Below are positions 35,434 through 44,139 of a stretch of 64,000 nucleotides of DNA, one piece after another. A model generated the notes under the pieces. The model saw only the letters and a program-made list of their open reading frames with translations, made no database searches and had not been told where the DNA came from. The stretch is from NCBI GenBank assembly GCA_963740455.1, contig CAVUEF010000015.1:1-64000 (forward strand). Reading direction: 5' to 3'. The DNA is from Paucibacter sp963740455. GTDB lineage: Bacteria; Pseudomonadota; Gammaproteobacteria; Burkholderiales; Burkholderiaceae_C. Within the stretch, counting starts at the first letter, position 1. Each line of letters starts with the position of its first letter. The translations under genes and the position numbers were made by a program.

Positions 35434-36660
35434 TCAGCTTGCGTGGCGTTTGCGGTAATGCTCAAGAAATTTTGCGATGCGGCCAATCGCTTCACCGAGG
35501 TCGTCGACATTGGGCAGAAACACCAATCGGAAGTGGTCGGGCCGCGGCCAGTTGAATCCGGTGCCCTGCACGATCAGCACCTTTTCGTCGGCCAGCAAGT
35601 CGTAGGCGAACTGCTGGTCGTCGGCAATCGGATACATGCCGGGATCGAGCCGCGGGAACATATACAGCGCCGCCTTGGGCTTGACCACCGACACGCCAGG
35701 GATCTGCGTGAGCAAGTCATAAGCCAGGTCGCGCTGTCGCGTCAGACGCCCTTGAGGCGCGACCAGATCCTTGATGCTTTGATAGCCGCCCAGCGCAGTT
35801 TGTATGGCCAACTGCCCCGGCGTGTTGGCGCACAGCCGCATCGAGGCCAGCATGTTGAGCCCCTCGATGTAGTCGCGCGCATGGCGCTTTTCTCCCGACA
35901 CCACCATCCAGCCAGCCCGGTAGCCGCACGCCCGGTAGTTCTTGGACAGGCCGTTGAAAGTCACGCACAGGACGTCGTCGGCCAGCGAGGCAATGCTGGT
36001 GTGCGTGTTGCCGTCGAACAAGGTCTTGTCGTAGATCTCGTCGGCAAAGATGATCAATTGATGCTGGCGCGCGACTTCGACGACTTCCTTGAGCAGGCTG
36101 TCGGGATAGAGTGCGCCGGTCGGGTTGTTCGGGTTGATGATGACGATTGCCTTGGTGCGCTCGGTGATCTTGGACTTGATGTCGGCAATGTCGGGCATCC
36201 AGTCGCTTTGCTCGTCGCACAGGTAATGCACCGGCCGGCCGCCCGACAAGGCGACCGCTGCGGTATAGAGCGGATAGTCGGGCGCGGGCAGCAGCACCTC
36301 GTCACCGTTGTTGAGCAAGGCGTTGATGCTCATCACAATCATCTCGGACGCGCCGTTGCCCAAGTAGACATCGTCCACTGTCACGCCGGCGATGCTCTTT
36401 TCCTGGCAGTAATGCACGACCGACTTGCGCGGCGCGAACAAGCCCTTGGAGTCGGTATAGCCGGCGGCATGCGGCAGGTTGCGGATCATGTCCTGCACAA
36501 TTTCATCGGGCGGCTCAAGCCCGAACGCGGCGATATTGCCGATATTGAGCTTGATGATCTTGTGCCCTTCTTCTTCCATCTGGCGCGCCTTGTCCAGCAC
36601 GGGGCCACGGATGTCGTAACAGACACTTGCCAGCTTGTCGGACTTGCTAACCGGTTTCAA
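35434..36660 (-). CDS. alaA: Alanine-synthesising aminotransferase AlaA (class I/II, PLP)
   Basis: 408 residues. AlaA makes alanine from pyruvate and glutamate. It starts MKPVSKSDKLASVCYDIRGP, as AlaA proteins do; IKLNIGNIAAFGLEPPDEI is the substrate arm; IINPNNPTGALY and FADEIYDKTLFDG hold the PLP-contact Asn and Asp; the Schiff-base lysine is in FNGLSKNYRACGYRAGWMV. It lies 23 nt before hom and is probably the first gene of the alaA-hom-thrC-moeA-moaD-moaE string. The 226 bp upstream, to the divergent Mth938-domain gene, contain an AT-rich patch (36714-36733) suitable for promoters but no clear consensus. Confidence 0.93.
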   Translation of the reverse strand: MKPVSKSDKLASVCYDIRGPVLDKARQMEEEGHKIIKLNIGNIAAFGLEPPDEIVQDMIRNLPHAAGYTDSKGLFAPRKSVVHYCQEKSIAGVTVDDVYLGNGASEMIVMSINALLNNGDEVLLPAPDYPLYTAAVALSGGRPVHYLCDEQSDWMPDIADIKSKITERTKAIVIINPNNPTGALYPDSLLKEVVEVARQHQLIIFADEIYDKTLFDGNTHTSIASLADDVLCVTFNGLSKNYRACGYRAGWMVVSGEKRHARDYIEGLNMLASMRLCANTPGQLAIQTALGGYQSIKDLVAPQGRLTRQRDLAYDLLTQIPGVSVVKPKAALYMFPRLDPGMYPIADDQQFAYDLLADEKVLIVQGTGFNWPRPDHFRLVFLPNVDDLGEAIGRIAKFLEHYRKRHAS

Positions 36661-36824
36661 TGGGGAACTCCTGCGCGGTGGTGGTTTCTTGAAGAGAAGC
36701 GTCTGCTGCGCTGCAAAAGATACAATTTAATCACAGCATGTGTCTGACACGACGGCTTTGTCGCTGTTGCCGATTCCGGCCAAGGTTTTTGATTGACGCT
36801 GCACCTCAAACCTCCAGTCAGTTG

Positions 36825-36860
36825 GGGTCAGAGCTTGCCCGAGACAGCAAGGTCCGACCC
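36825..36860. repeat. Inverted repeat upstream of the Mth938-domain gene
   Basis: GGGTCAGAGCTTGC (36825-36838) and GCAAGGTCCGACCC (36847-36860) are inverted with 12 of 14 pairs matching and an 8-nt loop. It ends 26 nt before the ATG at 36887. GGGTCAGA-type arms recur as small palindromic repeats in betaproteobacterial genomes; it could also fold in the leader mRNA. Confidence 0.6.
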
Positions 36861-36886
36861 GCAATCCATTGCAGATTCCAACCACG

Positions 36887-37261
36887 ATGAAGTTTCAACT
36901 CGATCAGCCGATGGGCGGCAACAGCATCACGCGCGTCGATGCAGGCCAAGTCTGGGTGAACGGCCAGACCCATACCGGCAGCGTATTGGTGCCGTGGCAG
37001 GGCCCGGTGCAAGCCTGGGCCGTGACTCGCTTTGGCGATTTGCAGCCGCTGCACTTCGAGCAGATGTTGAGCATGCAGCCCGAGTTGGTGATTTTCGGCA
37101 GCGGCGGGCGCATGCGTTTTGCGCCGGCCGCGCTTTACCGCGCTTTGATCGGCGCGGGTATCGGCATGGAAACCATGGACTTGCGCGCGGCCTGCCGTAC
37201 GTTTCAGGTACTGGCTGCCGAAGGCCGCGCGGTGCTGGCCGCATTGCTCATCGAAGACTGA
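36887..37261 (+). CDS. Mth938-like domain protein (NDUFAF3/YfcZ-like fold)
   Basis: 124 residues of the Mth938/DUF498 fold, the same as the human complex-I assembly factor NDUFAF3. Family sequence includes ITRVDAGQVWVNGQTHTGSV, then ELVIFGSGGRMRFAPAALYR and GIGMETMDLRAACRTFQVL, then EGRAVLAALLIED. Bacterial members are small, soluble and of unknown role. The start at 36887 (MKFQLDQPM) matches homologues; an earlier ATG at 36869 would run into the inverted repeat leader. It is divergent from alaA and followed by the peroxiredoxin gene after a separate promoter. Confidence 0.85.
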   Translation: MKFQLDQPMGGNSITRVDAGQVWVNGQTHTGSVLVPWQGPVQAWAVTRFGDLQPLHFEQMLSMQPELVIFGSGGRMRFAPAALYRALIGAGIGMETMDLRAACRTFQVLAAEGRAVLAALLIED

Positions 37262-37348
37262 CGCTGCCGGCCGCGCCATCGGCACGCCATGAATCGGGTG
37301 CGAGTGAGACTTCTGTCACGTTGCGCTCGAATCGTTCCGATCACACCG

Positions 37349-37354
37349 TATAAT
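37349..37354 (+). promoter_or_regulatory. -10 box of the bcp promoter
   Basis: A perfect TATAAT lies 46 nt upstream of the bcp ATG. No good -35 stands at the proper distance: TCGAAT at 37327-37332 is the nearest candidate, with a 16-bp spacer. The -10 is flanked by G-T-A on the upstream side. Confidence 0.55.
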
Positions 37355-37400
37355 TGCAGGCTATGCCCACCCGGGCACCCTCCACTGTGCAGAACGCCTC

Positions 37401-37877
37401 ATGACGCCAGCGCTCAATAAAACCCTTCCGGACCTTGAAGCTCTCGCCACCGGCGGAGTGAAATTCACACCGCAGACCTATGCAGGTCAGGTTGTAGTGC
37501 TCTATTTTTACCCCAAGGACAACACGCCCGGTTGCACCACCGAAGCAATGCAGTTCCGCGATCATCACAAGAGTTTTGTGAAGGCCGGCGCCGTCGTGCT
37601 CGGCGTGTCGCGTGACAATATGGCTTCGCATGAAAAATTCAAGCAGACGCTTGACTTGCCATTCGAGCTGATTGCCGATACCGAAGAAAAACTCTGCCAT
37701 ATGTTCGGCGTGGTCAAGAACAAGATCATGTATGGCAAGAAGGTCAAAGGGATCGAGCGCAGCACCTTCCTTATAGACGGCGACGGCGTATTGCGTGCCG
37801 AGTGGCGCGGCATCAAGGTGGCCGGTCATGTGGACGAAGTCCTGAAGGCTGTGAAAGCGCTCAAGAAGGCCGCCTGA
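37401..37877 (+). CDS. bcp: Thioredoxin-dependent thiol peroxidase, Bcp/PrxQ family peroxiredoxin
   Basis: 158 residues. PrxQ proteins reduce hydrogen peroxide and organic hydroperoxides with thioredoxin. The peroxidatic cysteine is C45 in YPKDNTPGCTTEAMQFRD, with the P-x-x-x-T/S-x-x-C signature. The usual resolving cysteine five residues later is absent (M50). The only other cysteine is C99 (EEKLCHMFGV), so this is either a 1-Cys enzyme or uses C99. GVSRDNMASHEKF and GIERSTFLIDGDG are otherwise normal. Transcribed alone: strong -10 upstream and an intrinsic terminator 21 nt downstream. Confidence 0.93.
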   Translation: MTPALNKTLPDLEALATGGVKFTPQTYAGQVVVLYFYPKDNTPGCTTEAMQFRDHHKSFVKAGAVVLGVSRDNMASHEKFKQTLDLPFELIADTEEKLCHMFGVVKNKIMYGKKVKGIERSTFLIDGDGVLRAEWRGIKVAGHVDEVLKAVKALKKAA

Positions 37878-37897
37878 TCGGCGCGTCTGCTTGTCCG

Positions 37898-37922
37898 AAA
37901 GCCGACCTTGCGTCGGCTTTTT
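37898..37922 (+). terminator. Rho-independent terminator of bcp
   Basis: AAAGCCGAC-CTTGC-GTCGGCTTT is a 9-bp perfect stem whose 3' arm runs into TTTTT and then TTGCATTTTT. It begins 20 nt after the bcp stop codon. Confidence 0.92.
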
Positions 37923-38092
37923 GCATTTTTGGCCGCCGATGCAGGCCATGTGTCACATCGGTTTGTGCATAATTGTTGCATGCACTTGACGCGACACTTA
38001 CCGGCGCCCGAAGCAAGCATCTCTCCGAAGCCCTGCCGACCGCGTGGCTTCTTCGCATTCCTGGCCTTCTCGGCCTGACCAAATACGCCCTC

Positions 38093-39760
38093 ATGCCTCT
38101 GCCCAAGCCACCCGCAAAACGCGCCAGCATCCTTTCCTCCGCAGCCTTCGAAGCCCCGGCCAATGTGACCCGCAAGGGCGCCAGCCCAAAGCCAAGCCCG
38201 GCTCGCGCCGTACCTGCCGCTTTGCGCAATAGCGCGGCGGCCACGCTGCAAGCTCCGGCAAAGCCACGCTCCGAAGCGGCGCCCGCTCTGACGGCAGCCC
38301 CGCCGGCCCAGGTGGTCGCAGCGGCCGAGCCACGCAGGCGCAAGCCGCGTGGCACCGGCCCGGCCAAGCTGTTTGTGCTCGACACCAATGTGCTGATGCA
38401 CGATCCGATGTCGCTCTTCAGGTTTGAGGAGCACGACATCTATTTGCCGATGATCACGCTCGAGGAGCTTGATGGTCATAAGCGTGGCATGACCGAGGTG
38501 TCGCGCAATGTGCGTCAGGTCAGCCGCGAACTCGATGCGCTGGCCGCCAGCCTGCCCAGCAATGCCAGCGCCGAGACGATGGCAGCGGGCCTGTCGCTGG
38601 CCCACTCGGGACACCGCGAGGCCGGCGGCAAACTGTTTTTCCAGACCCAGCTGATGGAGACCGTGCTGCCCAGCGCCCTGCCGCAGGGCAAGGCGGACAA
38701 CCAGATCCTGGCCGTGGTGCAGGCCTTGCGCAAACAGCAGCCCGCACGCGAAGTGGTGCTGGTGTCGAAAGACATCAATATGCGCATCAAGGCGCGTGCG
38801 TTGGGTCTGCCGGCCGAAGACTACTTCAACGACAAGACGCTGGAGGACGGCGACTTGCTCTACACCGGCGTGTTGCCGCTGCCGGCCGACTTCTGGGAGC
38901 AACACGGCAAGACCATGGAGAGCTGGCTGCAAGCCGGTCTGACCTATTACCGCATCAGCGGCCCCTTGGTGCCGGCGCTGATGGTGAACCAGTTCGTCTA
39001 TCTGGAGGCGCCGGGCGCCACACCGCTGTACGCCAAGGTGACCGAAATCACCGGCAAGTATGCGGTGCTGCGCACGCTCAAGGACTACAGCCACCAGAAG
39101 AACGCCGTATGGGGCATTGCGGCGCGCAACCGCGAGCAGAACTTTGCGCTCAACCTGCTGATGGACCCGGACTGCGACTTCATCACGCTGACCGGCACCG
39201 CAGGCACCGGCAAGACCTTGATGAGCCTGGCGTCGGCCCTGTCGCAGGTGCTCGATGACCGACGCTATACCGAGGTCATCGTGACGCGCGTGACCGTCCC
39301 GGTAGGCGAGGACATCGGCTTTCTGCCCGGCACCGAGGAAGAAAAAATGGGACCCTGGATGGGCGCGCTGGACGACAACCTCGAGGTGTTGGCGCGCGGC
39401 GACTCCGGCGCAGGCGAGTGGGGGCGCGCTGCGACCAACGACCTGGTGCGTTCCAAGGTCAAGATCAAGAGCCTGAACTTCATGCGCGGCCGCACCTTCT
39501 TGAACAAGTTCGTCATCATCGACGAGGCGCAAAACCTGACCCCAAAGCAGATGAAGACCTTGGTCACACGCGCCGGCCCCGGCACCAAAATCGTCTGCCT
39601 GGGCAATCTGGCGCAAATCGACACGCCCTATCTGACCGAGGGCAGCTCAGGCCTGACCTATGCCGTCGACCGCTTCAAAGGCTGGTCGCACGGCGGCCAT
39701 GTGATGCTGGCGCGCGGCGAGCGCTCAAGGCTGGCGGACTTCGCCTCCGAGGTTTTGTAG
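38093..39760 (+). CDS. PhoH-like ATPase with N-terminal PIN domain (PhoH2)
   Basis: 555 residues. PhoH2 proteins couple a PIN ribonuclease domain to a PhoH ATPase that unwinds RNA. The first ~88 residues are a low-complexity, Ala/Pro/Lys-rich tail. The PIN domain starts at ~92 with KLFVLDTNVLMHDPMS (D97) and includes ITLEELDGHKRG and VSKDINMRIKA. The PhoH module has Walker A TLTGTAGTGKTLMSLA and Walker B FVIIDEAQNLTPKQMK, ending YAVDRFKGWSHGGHVML. Start ATG 38093 (MPLPKPPAKRAS) matches other Burkholderiales members; an in-frame TTG at 37973 is unlikely. A CATAAT at 37968-37973 may be the -10. Confidence 0.92.
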   Translation: MPLPKPPAKRASILSSAAFEAPANVTRKGASPKPSPARAVPAALRNSAAATLQAPAKPRSEAAPALTAAPPAQVVAAAEPRRRKPRGTGPAKLFVLDTNVLMHDPMSLFRFEEHDIYLPMITLEELDGHKRGMTEVSRNVRQVSRELDALAASLPSNASAETMAAGLSLAHSGHREAGGKLFFQTQLMETVLPSALPQGKADNQILAVVQALRKQQPAREVVLVSKDINMRIKARALGLPAEDYFNDKTLEDGDLLYTGVLPLPADFWEQHGKTMESWLQAGLTYYRISGPLVPALMVNQFVYLEAPGATPLYAKVTEITGKYAVLRTLKDYSHQKNAVWGIAARNREQNFALNLLMDPDCDFITLTGTAGTGKTLMSLASALSQVLDDRRYTEVIVTRVTVPVGEDIGFLPGTEEEKMGPWMGALDDNLEVLARGDSGAGEWGRAATNDLVRSKVKIKSLNFMRGRTFLNKFVIIDEAQNLTPKQMKTLVTRAGPGTKIVCLGNLAQIDTPYLTEGSSGLTYAVDRFKGWSHGGHVMLARGERSRLADFASEVL

Positions 39761-40514
39761 TGCGGAAATGATCCGGCACTGGCTTACGCAGTGTCTTCGC
39801 CGGCCAAATGCTCCTGACAAGCAAGGTTCGTCAAGCCTGAGTGCGCCGGGCTGTTGACTTGCAGCGCCCCGCTTTTGCAGCAAAGTTCGTCAGTGCGTTG
39901 CCGGACGAAGTCTGTCGAGACCTCGCTGGCGATCTGCCACGGACCGGTTACGACCCAAAGCCGTCGGCCAGCTACGCGAACTCAACGTCAGAAAGCCGAT
40001 GGTCAACGGAACCAAGTTGAGGGGCGCGCCACCACCGACCACCGTCGAGTAGAAATAACGCGTTGGCGCGCGCCATCGAACGCGTGCTTAGCGAAGTAAT
40101 CAGCCCACCTGCGCCCCAAATCGGTCCGAAGGGTTGTGTCTGTCAAGTTGTGCAAATTGGTGATCATGGCTGAGGCTGGGCTGATCAGGCAGTGATCTTC
40201 ATTGCTGCCTTCTTCTGTTCCTTGAGCGGATCCACGTTGATGTGGCGGTTGCCCTCGAACCAGGCCTCGTGCGTTTCGGCGCACAGGCTTCTCACCGTGC
40301 TGGGCATAGTTGTGATGACAAATGCCAAGGTCGCAGCAAGGTTGTCGAGAGGTCCTGCACCTGCACCGGTCGGTAGCGAATGGGAAGATCGGGGGAATGC
40401 ACCCGTTGCGCACCCCCGCTTGCTTCTCACGGCAGTATTCCGCAAGGCGCGGGGTAACCCTAAGTTAACAGCCCGCTCAAGTCGGGGCCGTTAAACCAGC
40501 TGCCGGTTGTGCTA
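39761..40514. other. 754-bp stretch without a recognisable gene
   Basis: No open frame here has a familiar motif or a good ribosome site. The best is a minus-strand frame at 40185-40445 whose end reads RSLCAETHEAWFEGNRHINV and then DPLKEQKKAAMKITA; it is lysine-rich, lacks a convincing start and could be the 3' end of a lost gene. A plus-strand frame near 39870 (KFVSALPDEVCRDLAGDLPR) also breaks quickly. The base composition is less GC-rich than the surroundings. I read it as eroded accessory DNA. Confidence 0.5.
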
Positions 40515-41357
40515 TCAGGTCGAGCGACGCCTACGCACCGCTGCGAGGCCGAAGAGGGCCAAGCCAACCAGCGCCGAGTTACCGGGTTCAGGCACATTGT
40601 TGTGGACGCCAAGGTCGCCTGCCGTCAAGCCACCGACGGCGTCGATCTCGTTCTCATCCCCGTATGCGGGCGCGAAAGCTTGTGATCCGACCGAGCGCAC
40701 GGAAACGAATTGGAACGTCGAGTTGTCCTGCAATCGCCAGACTGTGGTGAATCCGTCCGCCAACGCTGTGGTGTCCGCCTCCCAGCCTTGCAAGAACACT
40801 TGGTCCAGAACGGCTAGGTGCCAATCCGAGAGATTGGTCGATAGGGGGGTATTGGTCAGGTAAACCGTGTACTCAAGTGCTTCCTGTGGCAAGGGACCGT
40901 GGTCGATGATTGGGAATACCACCGCCTTGTTGGCCTGCCCACCGAGGTCCCAGATGGTACCTCTCCAAGGAGTGTCCGCCGAAGGCGCGCCGATCGTGCC
41001 AGCATAGTTCTGCACCCACTGGTAATCTCGCGCGTTGGCACTGGCGTTTGTGGCTCCATAGGTGGTGTAGCCGTAGGTCATCTTGTCATAGGTGGTGCCG
41101 GAAATAGCTCCGTTCAACGTGTGAACCGTTCCCATGGCAAAACCACTTGGATCAGACCAAGTGCCGGTACTGACTTTCAGGTCGGCGGCGCCCGTGCCGA
41201 CCGTGAAACCGAAGCTGGTCGCAAAGGTTGCGGCGCTCGCTCCTTGGTACGCGGTGTTGTAGTTCGGGTCGGCGGAGCCGGTGATAAACGCTGCCTGCGA
41301 CGGAATTGCCACCGCCAAACCAGATGCCAGCCACATTAAAGGAATGAAGCGCTTCAT
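40515..41357 (-). CDS. PEP-CTERM sorting-domain protein
   Basis: 280 residues. The N-terminal signal peptide is MKRFIPLMWLASGLAVAIPS with cleavage probably after SQA. The C-terminal sorting signal is NNVPEPGNSALVGLALFGLA with the RRRR anchor directly after it. The mature part is Ala/Thr/Gly/Asp-rich and has no domain I know; it includes WRGTIWDLGGQANKAVVFPI and DNSTFQFVSVRSVGSQAFAP. Exported, processed by exosortase and probably held at the surface. Same length and layout as the PEP-CTERM protein at 19922-20764 but not similar in sequence. The start has GAGG upstream. Confidence 0.88.
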   Translation of the reverse strand: MKRFIPLMWLASGLAVAIPSQAAFITGSADPNYNTAYQGASAATFATSFGFTVGTGAADLKVSTGTWSDPSGFAMGTVHTLNGAISGTTYDKMTYGYTTYGATNASANARDYQWVQNYAGTIGAPSADTPWRGTIWDLGGQANKAVVFPIIDHGPLPQEALEYTVYLTNTPLSTNLSDWHLAVLDQVFLQGWEADTTALADGFTTVWRLQDNSTFQFVSVRSVGSQAFAPAYGDENEIDAVGGLTAGDLGVHNNVPEPGNSALVGLALFGLAAVRRRRST

Positions 41358-42046
41358 GGTCAGATCCTCGGGTAAATTTGAAAATGTCGGAGCTAGTCAA
41401 AACATTAAAGCAAATTTCAGGCCAACAATCCATGTCGCTCTGGAATTGGTTGTAAATCAAGGACTTAGTCGAATGTGGCAAATCTGATGCTGCAAATAGG
41501 AGATGGGGTGTAAAAATTGTCGACACGGCATTTTCCCTATGTCTTGCTATTGTCATTGGTCCGGTTGGTCTGGGCGCTGAAGCGTTGCGAGTTCTCCTTG
41601 CAGTCGCTCCAGATATGGCAGAACCTCGGCCTTGCGCTGCGCGTCCAGCGCGCCCAGGGGCTCGTCCATCAGCAGCAGGCTCGGGCTGCTGGTCAATGGC
41701 TTGCAAGCGAGGTCGCGATCTCGTACGGTCTGAAGCCGCGCGCTGCGCCTCAAAGTCTCCGGGTGCCGCCTACCTGTGTGTGCCCACCTTGGCGCGGCCT
41801 CTTCTGGTGACCACCACGCGGTTGCCAACGCGGGGTTGTCGGTGTGATGCCAGGAAGCCGCCTTTCACCACCGTCAGCAAATGACCCTTATGGAGAGCTC
41901 TCCATGGCCGGAAGCAGGTGCCCCGCGAACGCCCTGAGAACATCTCGTCAGGAGTCAGACTGTGCTGGTTGGGTCCGCTCGAACCTCACCAAGTGAGATC
42001 GACCCGACGGACAAAATTGATCTCGAACCGCAAGCAGGCTGGCGCT
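41358..42046. other. 689-bp non-coding stretch with gene debris
   Basis: Between the PEP-CTERM gene and prpE. Its only recognisable content is the modC scrap at 41586-41693. An AT-rich zone at 41380-41530 presumably holds the promoter of the PEP-CTERM gene. I see no intact gene, terminator or insertion-sequence end. Confidence 0.55.
41586..41693 (-). pseudogene. Fragment of a molybdate ABC transporter ATP-binding protein (modC)
   Basis: A minus-strand frame reads TSSPSLLLMDEPLGALDAQR then KAEVLPYLERLQGELA. This is the Walker B/D-loop segment of ModC, down to the KAEVLPYLERL that distinguishes ModC from other ABC ATPases. Before and after it the family sequence is lost: there is no Walker A, no LSGGE signature, and the frame stops at 41553. 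It is a relic of a larger gene. It is curious in a window with two molybdopterin gene sets but no molybdate transporter. Confidence 0.72.
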
Positions 42047-43945
42047 TCACGCCGGTTTGACCAGATCGCGTATCTGCTGCAAGGCAGCCGGGTCTTCCAT
42101 CGTGGTCAGGTCGCCCGGATCGCGCTGTTCGCACACCGCCTGTATGGCGCGACGCAACAGCTTGCCCGAGCGCGTCTTGGGCAGGACACTCACGAAACGC
42201 ACGCGCGCGGGCCGCGCCACGGCGCCCAAGTTCGTGTCGACATGCTTCATGATTTCGCCCTCGAGCTTGAGCGCCACCGCGCCGTCGGTGAGTGCCTCCG
42301 TGTCCTTGAGCACCACGAAGGCGATCGCCACCTGGCCCTTGAGCGCATCGGCCACGCCGACCACCGCCACCTCGGCCACATTCGGGTGCGCCGAGATGCT
42401 CTCTTCGATTTCGCGCGTGCCCAGCCGGTGTCCGGCGACGTTGATGACATCGTCGGTGCGGCCCAGGATGAAGTAATAGCCGTCGCCGTCGCGCACACCC
42501 CAGTCGAAGGTGTTGTACACATAGCGGCCGGACAGCTTGCTCCAATAGGTGCTCACGAAGCGCGCGTCGTCGCGCCAGACGGTCTGCATGCAGCCCGGCG
42601 GCAGCGGGCCTTCAATCATGACCACGCCCTTTTCGTTCGCTCCTGTCAGCTCTTCACCGCTCAACTCGTTGACCAGCTTGACCTTGTAGCCGTACATCGC
42701 CACACCCGGACTGCCGAACTTGCTGCGTGCCGGTTCGACGCCATTGGCCAGGCTCAGAATCGGCCAGCCTGTTTCGGTTTGCCAGTAGTTGTCGATGATG
42801 GGCTTGCCCAAGGCTTCAGAAATCCACCGGGCGGTGGGCTCATCGAGCGGTTCGCCGGCCAAAAACAGCGCGCGCAGCGAGCTCAAGTCATAGCGGCTCA
42901 GTTGCGCCGGGTCCTGTTTTTTGAGCACCCGCACCGCGGTCGGGGCGCTGAACATCACAGTGACCTTGTATTTCTCGACCAGGCTCCACCAGATGCCGGC
43001 GTCGGGCCGGGTCGGCAGCCCCTCGTACATGATGGTCGCCATGCCGGCAAGCAGCGGGCCATAGACGATGTAGCTGTGGCCGACCACCCAGCCGATGTCG
43101 CTGGTCGAAAAATAAGTCTCGCCAGCCTCACCGCAAAAAATGTGCTTCATGCTGGCGGCCAAGGCCACGGCGTAGCCGCCGGTGTCGCGTTGCACCCCCT
43201 TGGGCTTGCCGGTCGTACCCGACGTGTAAAGCGTATAGCTCGGGTGCTCGGACGGCAGCCAGACACAAGCCACCTCGGTGTTCAGGCATTCTTCGCGCAG
43301 AGAAGCAAACAGCACGTCACGCCCCGCCACCAGCGACATCGGCGCCAGGCCCCGATCGACCAGCAAGACCTGCGACGGCTTGTGCGTCGCCAGCGAAATC
43401 GCCTCGTCAAGCAAGGGCTTGTAGGCCATCACCTTGCCGCTGCGACTGCCCGCATCGGCGCTCACGATCACCGTGGGCTCAGCGTCATTGATGCGGCTGG
43501 CCAGGCTGGCGCTGGCAAAGCCGCCAAACACCACCGAGTGAATCGCGCCGATGCGCGCGCAGGCCAGCATCGCGAACGCCGCCTCGGGAATCATCGGCAT
43601 GTAGATCAACACGCGGTCGCCCTGTTGCACGCCCAGGCGCAGCAGGCAGGCGGCCATGCGCTGCACCTCGGCGTGCAATGCGCGGAAGCTGTAGACACGC
43701 TCCTGGCCGGTTTCGCTCGAGACGAAAATCAGCGCGTTCTGGTCGGGCCGGGTCGCCAGATGACGATCGACCGCGTTGTGGCACAGATTCGTGCGTCCCC
43801 CCACAAACCAGTTCGCAAACGGCGGATTGCTGTCATCGCAGACGGTCTCGAACGGCTGCTGCCAGTCGATCAGCTTGGCCTGCTCGGACCAGAACTGGTC
43901 GGGATGATCGACAGATTGACGGTAAAAGTCGCGGTAATTGCTCAT
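42047..43945 (-). CDS. prpE: Propionate--CoA ligase PrpE
   Basis: 632 residues, AMP-forming acyl-CoA synthetase (ANL superfamily). It activates propionate for the methylcitrate cycle or other uses. The N-terminus MSNYRDFYRQSVDHPDQFWS is that of PrpE rather than acetyl-CoA synthetase. The adenylate loop is YTLYTSGTTGKPKGVQRDTG, and IDNYWQTETGWPI and YYFILGRTDDVINVAGHRLG are core motifs. The catalytic, acetylatable lysine is in LPKTRSGKLLRRAI. No prpBCD genes are adjacent. Divergent from the NlpC/P60 gene, with about 190 bp between. Confidence 0.94.
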   Translation of the reverse strand: MSNYRDFYRQSVDHPDQFWSEQAKLIDWQQPFETVCDDSNPPFANWFVGGRTNLCHNAVDRHLATRPDQNALIFVSSETGQERVYSFRALHAEVQRMAACLLRLGVQQGDRVLIYMPMIPEAAFAMLACARIGAIHSVVFGGFASASLASRINDAEPTVIVSADAGSRSGKVMAYKPLLDEAISLATHKPSQVLLVDRGLAPMSLVAGRDVLFASLREECLNTEVACVWLPSEHPSYTLYTSGTTGKPKGVQRDTGGYAVALAASMKHIFCGEAGETYFSTSDIGWVVGHSYIVYGPLLAGMATIMYEGLPTRPDAGIWWSLVEKYKVTVMFSAPTAVRVLKKQDPAQLSRYDLSSLRALFLAGEPLDEPTARWISEALGKPIIDNYWQTETGWPILSLANGVEPARSKFGSPGVAMYGYKVKLVNELSGEELTGANEKGVVMIEGPLPPGCMQTVWRDDARFVSTYWSKLSGRYVYNTFDWGVRDGDGYYFILGRTDDVINVAGHRLGTREIEESISAHPNVAEVAVVGVADALKGQVAIAFVVLKDTEALTDGAVALKLEGEIMKHVDTNLGAVARPARVRFVSVLPKTRSGKLLRRAIQAVCEQRDPGDLTTMEDPAALQQIRDLVKPA

Positions 43946-44102
43946 GCGTTCGATCCTGTGCTGATGCCCTTCATTTCAGTCCAAGGGTCTGACGCCAGCC
44001 TGACCTGTGGTCTGTTGCCAGCGCCCACCCGGCGCCTGCCGGGTGGGCGCTGGGCCATCACGGTAAACGATTGCAAAGTCTTGGCAGCGACGGAAACTCG
44101 GC

Positions 44103-44132
44103 TTGACAGCGGCGGCACGACACCCGTATTCT
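44103..44132 (+). promoter_or_regulatory. Sigma-70 promoter of the NlpC/P60 gene
   Basis: A perfect TTGACA (44103-44108), an 18-bp spacer and TATTCT (44127-44132). Transcription would start around 44139, at or next to the GTG start codon at 44140, which implies a leaderless or nearly leaderless mRNA unless another promoter is used. Confidence 0.6.
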
Positions 44133-44139
44133 GCGCCCC

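Noticed and set aside
37973..38092. TTG-initiated extension of the PhoH protein.
   Set aside because: The added 40 residues do not match homologues, and the TTG overlaps a probable -10 box.
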